Both the position numbers and the translations under genes were made by a program. From positions 1 through 33,060 of the forward strand of contig CACGEC010000007.1 in NCBI GenBank assembly GCA_902572005.1: a stretch of DNA of 33,060 nucleotides, read 5' to 3'. Source of the DNA: an uncultured Pelagibacteraceae bacterium. GTDB taxonomy: Bacteria > Pseudomonadota > Alphaproteobacteria > Pelagibacterales > Pelagibacteraceae. Below, in pieces: positions 27,847 to 33,060 of the stretch. The number at the start of each line of letters is the position of its first letter. The stretch's first letter is position 1. The notes beneath the pieces are model-generated. The model made no database searches, was not told the DNA's origin, and was given only the letters and a program-made list of their open reading frames with translations.

Positions 27847-29576
27847 ATATTTTTGATCAATATTTAGATAAATTAAAAAAAATTTTATTAGACTTATCTA
27901 AAAATGGTAAATTGATTTTACCAGATAAATTGAATGGCATTACAGCCGAAATACCACCTTCAAAATTTAAAGCTGATATATCTACTAATGTTGCAATGGT
28001 TTTGTCTAAAGTAAACAATAAATCTCCTTTAGATTTAGCTAATTCTTTAGCTGAAGCTATAAAAAAAGATGACAAACTCATTGAAGATATTTCAATAATA
28101 AAACCGGGCTTTATAAATATTAAGTTTAAAAAAATTTTTTGGACTAATTTTGTTGAAGATGTGGTTAAAAATGCCAAAACTTTTGGAATAAATTCAAACG
28201 AAAAAAAGAAAAATTTTTTAGTTGAATTTGTTTCAGCTAATCCAACCGGACCCTTACATGTTGGGCATTGTCGTGGAGCAATTTTAGGTGACGTAATTAC
28301 TAATGTTTTATTATTTAATAAACATAAAGTTACAAAAGAGTATTACGTAAATGACTATGGTAATCAAATTATTAATTTTACAAAATCTGTATATTTTAGA
28401 ATTAGAGAAATAGTTTTTAACGAACCATTCCCCACTGATAATGAAGATTTATATCCTGGTGACTATTTAATTGATTTTGCACAAAATATAATTAACTCAA
28501 ATAAGAAAATTGATTTTAAAGATTTTAATAAAATATGTGATGAATTAACTATTTTATCTATTGAGGAGGCATTAAAATTAATTAAAAAAAATCTTAACAG
28601 TCTTGGTATTAAACATGATAGTTTTGTTAGTGAAAAAAAACTAGTTACTAATCAAGAAGTTGAAAAAGTTATTGATTTTCTCCAAAAAAATAAATTTGTT
28701 TATAAAGGAAAAATTAAAGCCCCTGCTGGTGAAAATACTGATAAGTGGGTAGAACGTGAACAGTTGTTATTTAAATCAACAGATTTTGGTGACGATAAAG
28801 ATAGAGCTTTGCAAAAATCTGACGGTGCATGGACTTATTTTGCTAGCGATGTTGCTTATCATAAAAATAAATTGGATAGAAAATTTGATTACTTAATTAA
28901 TATTTTAGGTGCAGATCACGCTGGGTATATAAAAAGAATTTCTTCGTCAGTAGAAGCAATTTCAAGCACAAAAGGAAAGTTAATTTGCAAAGTAAGTCAG
29001 CTAGTTAAACTAATTAAAGATAAAAAGCCCTTTAAAATGTCTAAAAGAAAAGGGGACTATATAACTGTAGATGATTTAATTAATGAAGTAGGCAAAGACG
29101 CCACAAGATTTATTATGCTAAACAGAAGTAGTGATGTTGAGCTTGATTTTGATTTTGATAATGTGATTGAGAAATCTAAAGATAATCCACTTTATTATGT
29201 TCAATACAGTTATGCAAGAATAGCCTCAGTTTTTAGACATTTAAACAAAGACTTAAATTCTGAGATCAAAATAACTAAATTTGACTTTGAATATACTGAA
29301 GATGAAATTAATATTTTAAAAAAGATATCTGAATGGCCAAAATGTATTGATGTAGCATGTAATAAACTTGAGCCTCACAGAATACCAACTTATTTATATG
29401 AACTTGCTTCTTTGTTTCATTCTTACTGGAATTTAGGAAAAGACAACCCTGAAAAAAGATTTATTAATGAACAAAAAAAAATTAGTAATGATAAATTAAT
29501 TTTTTTAAAGGTTATTTCAAATATTGTTAAATCTGGAATGGATATTGTTGGAGTTTCAGCTCCTGAAAAGATGTAA
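27843..29576 (+). CDS. argS: Arginyl-tRNA synthetase
   Basis: FVSANPTGPLHVGHCRGAILGD (HIGH), YVNDYGNQI, LGADHAGYIKRI, KMSKRKGDYITVDDL (KMSK). Confidence 0.97.
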   Translation: MNIFDQYLDKLKKILLDLSKNGKLILPDKLNGITAEIPPSKFKADISTNVAMVLSKVNNKSPLDLANSLAEAIKKDDKLIEDISIIKPGFINIKFKKIFWTNFVEDVVKNAKTFGINSNEKKKNFLVEFVSANPTGPLHVGHCRGAILGDVITNVLLFNKHKVTKEYYVNDYGNQIINFTKSVYFRIREIVFNEPFPTDNEDLYPGDYLIDFAQNIINSNKKIDFKDFNKICDELTILSIEEALKLIKKNLNSLGIKHDSFVSEKKLVTNQEVEKVIDFLQKNKFVYKGKIKAPAGENTDKWVEREQLLFKSTDFGDDKDRALQKSDGAWTYFASDVAYHKNKLDRKFDYLINILGADHAGYIKRISSSVEAISSTKGKLICKVSQLVKLIKDKKPFKMSKRKGDYITVDDLINEVGKDATRFIMLNRSSDVELDFDFDNVIEKSKDNPLYYVQYSYARIASVFRHLNKDLNSEIKITKFDFEYTEDEINILKKISEWPKCIDVACNKLEPHRIPTYLYELASLFHSYWNLGKDNPEKRFINEQKKISNDKLIFLKVISNIVKSGMDIVGVSAPEKM

Positions 29577-29839
29577 TGCTGAAAGAAATCAAATATTTAA
29601 TATTTATACTCATAATATGTATATTTTTATTTTTTACTGGTAAGTATTATTTTTCGGATACGAATAAAAAGAATTCCTATAGATCTTTAAATTCAATAAA
29701 TGATAAAATTAATAAATATGCAGAAAATTTACCTATTATAGAAAGTGATACGAAAGATATAATTGAATATGTTGAGCAATCAAACAATAAAACAAAAAAA
29801 AAATTTAATTTTTGGAAACTACTAGAAACTAATGAATAA
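29576..29839 (+). CDS. Small single-TM protein in the position usually occupied by a SPOR-domain protein
   Basis: 87 aa: N-terminal TM (YLIFILIICIFLFFTGKYYF) plus short hydrophilic tail; in phase between argS and nagZ with 1-nt and 8-nt overlaps. Confidence 0.75.
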   Translation: MLKEIKYLIFILIICIFLFFTGKYYFSDTNKKNSYRSLNSINDKINKYAENLPIIESDTKDIIEYVEQSNNKTKKKFNFWKLLETNE

Positions 29840-30779
29840 TCGTCGATCGTTAATTGTTGGTATTAAATCAACTAAACTATCATATAAGGAAAAAATTTAT
29901 TTAAAAAAGTATAAACCATGGGGAGTCATTTTATTTGCAAGAAATATTAAAAATATAAAACAAAGTTTGAAACTTACCACATCAATTAGAAAAATTTTTA
30001 ATGATCAGAAATATCCTATTTTAATTGATCAAGAAGGAGGACGTGTAAACCGCCTAAAAAATATTATTTCTTTTGACAATCTCACTTCTGAATTTTTTGG
30101 AGATAAGTTCAAAAAAAATAACAAAGAATTTAAATTTTTTTATAAATTATTCATTGATAAAACTTCTTATTTATTAAAGCTTATAGGCGTAAATATAAAT
30201 ACTGCGCCTGTATTGGACTTAAGAGTTAGTGGAGCATCAAATATAATTGGAGACAGGTCTTTTTCAAAAGACCCTAAAATTGTGTCAAAAATAGGCGATT
30301 ATTGTATTGAGTTATTTCATAAAAACGGAATTGGTACTGTTATAAAACATATTCCTGGCCATGGTTTAGCAAAAGTGGATAGTCATAATTACACACCAAT
30401 AGTTTACAGAAATAAAAGTTATTTATCTAAAAATGATTTTGTTCCATTTAAGAATAAAAAAAATTTTTTTGCAATGACAGCTCATATTATATTCAACAAA
30501 ATTGATGATAAGAATACTGTCACTCATTCGAAAAAACTAATTAAGTTAATTAGAAATCAAATTGGTTTTAAAAATATTTTAATTTCCGATGATATATCTA
30601 TGAAAAGTTTAAAAGGAACACTTAAAGAAAATACAATCAAAACGTTTAATGCAGGTTGTAATTTAGCCTTACATTGCAACGGGAATTTAAAAGAAATGGA
30701 AATAGTTGGTGAAAACTCTCCATTAATAAATAATTTTATACTTAAAAAAACATCACAATTTTATAAAATTTTGAGCTAA
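29832..30779 (+). CDS. nagZ: Beta-N-acetylhexosaminidase (GH3)
   Basis: WGVILFARNIKN, PILIDQEGGRVNRL, APVLDLRV, IGDRSFSKDPKIVSKIGDYCIELFHKNGIGTVIKHIPGHG, LISDDISMKSL. Confidence 0.93.
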   Translation: MNNRRSLIVGIKSTKLSYKEKIYLKKYKPWGVILFARNIKNIKQSLKLTTSIRKIFNDQKYPILIDQEGGRVNRLKNIISFDNLTSEFFGDKFKKNNKEFKFFYKLFIDKTSYLLKLIGVNINTAPVLDLRVSGASNIIGDRSFSKDPKIVSKIGDYCIELFHKNGIGTVIKHIPGHGLAKVDSHNYTPIVYRNKSYLSKNDFVPFKNKKNFFAMTAHIIFNKIDDKNTVTHSKKLIKLIRNQIGFKNILISDDISMKSLKGTLKENTIKTFNAGCNLALHCNGNLKEMEIVGENSPLINNFILKKTSQFYKILS

Positions 30780-30788
30780 TATTCACTT

Positions 30789-31529
30789 ATGTTAGAAAAT
30801 GATTCTACATTATTTAAAGTTGATATAGAAAATTATAATGGTCCTTTAGATGTTCTGTTAGACCTAGCTAAGGCCCAAAAAGTTAACCTCGAGAATATAT
30901 CTATTACTAAACTTGCTGACCAGTTTCACGATTTTATTACTCATGAAAAAGATTTAAACTTAGAAATAGCATCAGAATATCTATTAATGGCCACGTGGTT
31001 GGCTTATTTAAAATCCAAGCTATTATTACCTGGAACGCCAGAAGAAGAATTTAAAGTTCAAGAAGTTGCAGAAAAATTAAAATTACAATTAAAGAAATTA
31101 GAATTAATTCGTTTATTGTCAGAACAAATGCTTAAAAGAAAAAGGTTGGGTAGAGAAATTAGAACTAGGGGCAGTAGATCGGGTATTAGACCAATATATA
31201 ATAGTGAATACAAATTAAACTTATATGAATTATTAAAAACATATTCATCAATCATTATGACAAAAGACTTTCAAAGAATGAATATTCCTAAATTACCAGT
31301 TTTTACAACAGAAGAGGGCATTAAAACAATTAAAGATTTTTTTGGTAAATTAGTTGAATGGAAAAAATTAGACGATTTGATACCTAAGAACTTTAAAAAA
31401 GGATCAAAATATAAAAGTACTGGCAAGGCAGGCATATTTGCAGGATCATTAGAGTTAGTAAAAGAAGGTAATTTAAAAATCAAACAAGAAAATCTTTTTG
31501 ATGATGTTTATATAAGAGAAAATAAATGA
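30789..31529 (+). CDS. scpA: Segregation and condensation protein A
   Basis: YNGPLDVLLDLAKAQKVNLENISITKLADQFHDFI, SEYLLMATWLAYLKSKLLLP. Confidence 0.95.
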   Translation: MLENDSTLFKVDIENYNGPLDVLLDLAKAQKVNLENISITKLADQFHDFITHEKDLNLEIASEYLLMATWLAYLKSKLLLPGTPEEEFKVQEVAEKLKLQLKKLELIRLLSEQMLKRKRLGREIRTRGSRSGIRPIYNSEYKLNLYELLKTYSSIIMTKDFQRMNIPKLPVFTTEEGIKTIKDFFGKLVEWKKLDDLIPKNFKKGSKYKSTGKAGIFAGSLELVKEGNLKIKQENLFDDVYIRENK

Positions 31530-32227
31530 TAAAAAAAAAAATTAAAAAAAAAGATAACGTCATAAATTTTCCTACAAAATTATCTTCATTAGAAAAAGAG
31601 ATTGAAGCAATAGTTTTTGCTGCTGCGGAGCCTCTAGATATCGATACAATTGCTAATAAAATTTCAAAAAAAACTGATGTAGAAAAAGTTTTACTAAAGT
31701 TACAAGCTGAATATTCCAATCGTGGAATCAATTTAGTTTGTATTTCTAAAAAATGGTCGTTTAGAACTTCGCCAAATTTATCAAATTTAATGACTCAGGA
31801 AAAAACTGTTGAAAAAAAATTATCAAGAGCTGCAATTGAAACTTTAGCGATTATTGTATATCACCAACCAGTTACAAGAGCAGAAATTGAGGAGATTAGA
31901 GGCGTAGCTTTTGGAACTAATACACTAGACATATTGATGGAATTAAATTGGGTTAAACCAGGAGGTAGAAAAGACGTTCCAGGAAAACCTATTCAATATA
32001 TAACAACTGATGATTTTTTAAGTCATTTCAATCTTCAAAAATTGTCTGATTTACCTACTGTAGATGAATTGGGAGCAGCTGGTTTAATTGATAGTACAAA
32101 TATTGATAATGCAATATTTGGAACTGGAAAATTCTATAAAGAAAAACAAGATGATAAAAAAGAGGACATTTACTCAAATATTGATGAAATGTTGAGTAGC
32201 ACTCTCAAATCAGATGATGACAAATAG
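31526..32227 (+). CDS. scpB: Segregation and condensation protein B
   Basis: EAIVFAAAEPLDIDTIA, LSRAAIETLAIIVYHQPVTRAEIEEIRGVAF, YITTDDFLSHFNLQKLSDLP. Confidence 0.95.
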   Translation: MIKKKIKKKDNVINFPTKLSSLEKEIEAIVFAAAEPLDIDTIANKISKKTDVEKVLLKLQAEYSNRGINLVCISKKWSFRTSPNLSNLMTQEKTVEKKLSRAAIETLAIIVYHQPVTRAEIEEIRGVAFGTNTLDILMELNWVKPGGRKDVPGKPIQYITTDDFLSHFNLQKLSDLPTVDELGAAGLIDSTNIDNAIFGTGKFYKEKQDDKKEDIYSNIDEMLSSTLKSDDDK

Positions 32228-32295
32228 TTCAGAAATTAAAATTTCATAAAAAAAAGGTACTTTTAAATCATTAATAAAAAGGATATAAGTTTTCT

Positions 32296-32511
32296 ATGAG
32301 CATTGGAATTTGGCAGATAGCAATTGTTGTAATACTTGTAGTTCTATTATTTGGTAGAGGTAAGATTTCTAGCCTAATGGGTGATGTTGCTAAAGGTATT
32401 AAAAGTTTTAAAAAAGGAATGGCATCAGACGTAACCGATGAACCAGAACCTAAAAATATTTCGGACGATAAACAAGACTCAAATAATCAAGATACAAATA
32501 ATAAAGAGTAA
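32296..32511 (+). CDS. tatA: Sec-independent translocase TatA
   Basis: [41 protein letters not shown]. Confidence 0.95.
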   Translation: MSIGIWQIAIVVILVVLLFGRGKISSLMGDVAKGIKSFKKGMASDVTDEPEPKNISDDKQDSNNQDTNNKE

Positions 32512-32516
32512 ACCAC

Positions 32517-32729
32517 ATGCCTACTATTGGTTGGTTTGAGATTTTAATTATAGTAGCGGTAGCTATTGTTGTGCTTGGGCCTAAAGATTTTCCCGTCATG
32601 TTAAAAAAGGTTGGTTCATGGATTGGAGCCGCTAAAAAACATATTAGCAATATACAAAATGAGGTTTCAAACATTGATATCGAAGATAATCATATAGAAA
32701 AAAAAGAAGATAAAAAAGATGAGTCATGA
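32517..32729 (+). CDS. tatB: Sec-independent translocase TatB
   Basis: IGWFEILIIVAVAIVVLGPKDFPVMLKKVGSWIGAAKKHI. Confidence 0.93.
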   Translation: MPTIGWFEILIIVAVAIVVLGPKDFPVMLKKVGSWIGAAKKHISNIQNEVSNIDIEDNHIEKKEDKKDES

Positions 32730-33060
32730 TGATAAAGAAAGTGGCTTTATAAGTCATTTAGCTGAACTTAGAAAAAGATTAATAAATAGTTTTATTTTTT
32801 TAATAATTTTTTTTATTGGCTGTTATTTTTTTTCTGAAAAAATATATGGTTTTTTAGTAGAACCATTTGCACAAGCTGTAAAGGATGATGGTTCTGATAG
32901 AAGATTAATCTTTACTGCTCTGCAAGAAACCTTTTTAACATATTTAAAAGTATCTTTTTTCACTGCTTTTTTTGTTACTTGTCCATTTATTCTCATGCAA
33001 ATATGGAAATTTATAGCTCCTGGTCTTTACAAGCATGAAAAAATAGCAATTTTACCTTAT
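32719..33060 (+). CDS. tatC: Sec-independent translocase TatC, N-terminal part (runs off window)
   Basis: Frame from ATG 32719: MSHDDKESGFISHLAELRKRLINSFIFLIIFFIGCYFFSEKIYGFLVEPFAQAVKDDGSDRRLIFTALQETFLTYLKVSFFTAFFVTCPFILMQIWKFIAPGLYKHEKIAILPY; absent from the ORF track because it is truncated. Confidence 0.95.
   Translation, partial: MSHDDKESGFISHLAELRKRLINSFIFLIIFFIGCYFFSEKIYGFLVEPFAQAVKDDGSDRRLIFTALQETFLTYLKVSFFTAFFVTCPFILMQIWKFIAPGLYKHEKIAILPY

Noticed and set aside
1-33060. CRISPR array, prophage, transposon or toxin-antitoxin/defence island
   Set aside because: No regularly spaced repeats, transposase, integrase, phage structural genes or recognisable defence genes on either strand; gene order is mostly housekeeping

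Overview
This 33 kb window is AT-rich and very gene-dense, with tiny intergenic gaps and many 1-4 nt gene overlaps. Gene content and order look like a streamlined alphaproteobacterium of the SAR11/Pelagibacter type; this assignment is an inference from synteny and composition. Left to right it contains: the gatB 3' end, an O-methyltransferase, trhO, a MATE exporter and a thermonuclease; a minus-strand block with a heterotetrameric sarcosine oxidase operon (soxBDAG) followed by a family-3 substrate-binding protein and an ABC permease; tRNA-Ser(GCU); a soluble lytic transglycosylase; a long plus-strand core operon (dapA, smpB, folK, rel/spoT, pyrE, pdxJ, acpS, lepB, rnc, recO); a divergent PiT-like permease; a zinc island (small membrane protein, zur, znuB, znuC, divergent His-rich znuA) with two Zur-box-like palindromes; an Ldh2-family dehydrogenase; xthA and erpA; and dgt, argS, a small TM protein, nagZ, scpA, scpB, tatA, tatB, tatC. 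Most of this is ordinary core genome and I found no clearly new multi-gene system. The points most worth a second look are the tandem Zur boxes, era and rpoZ missing from their usual slots, a SPOR-slot gene reduced to a stub, an ABC permease with an apparent lipobox and no neighbouring ATPase, a divergent orphan PiT-like permease, and a strand-asymmetric terminator hairpin.
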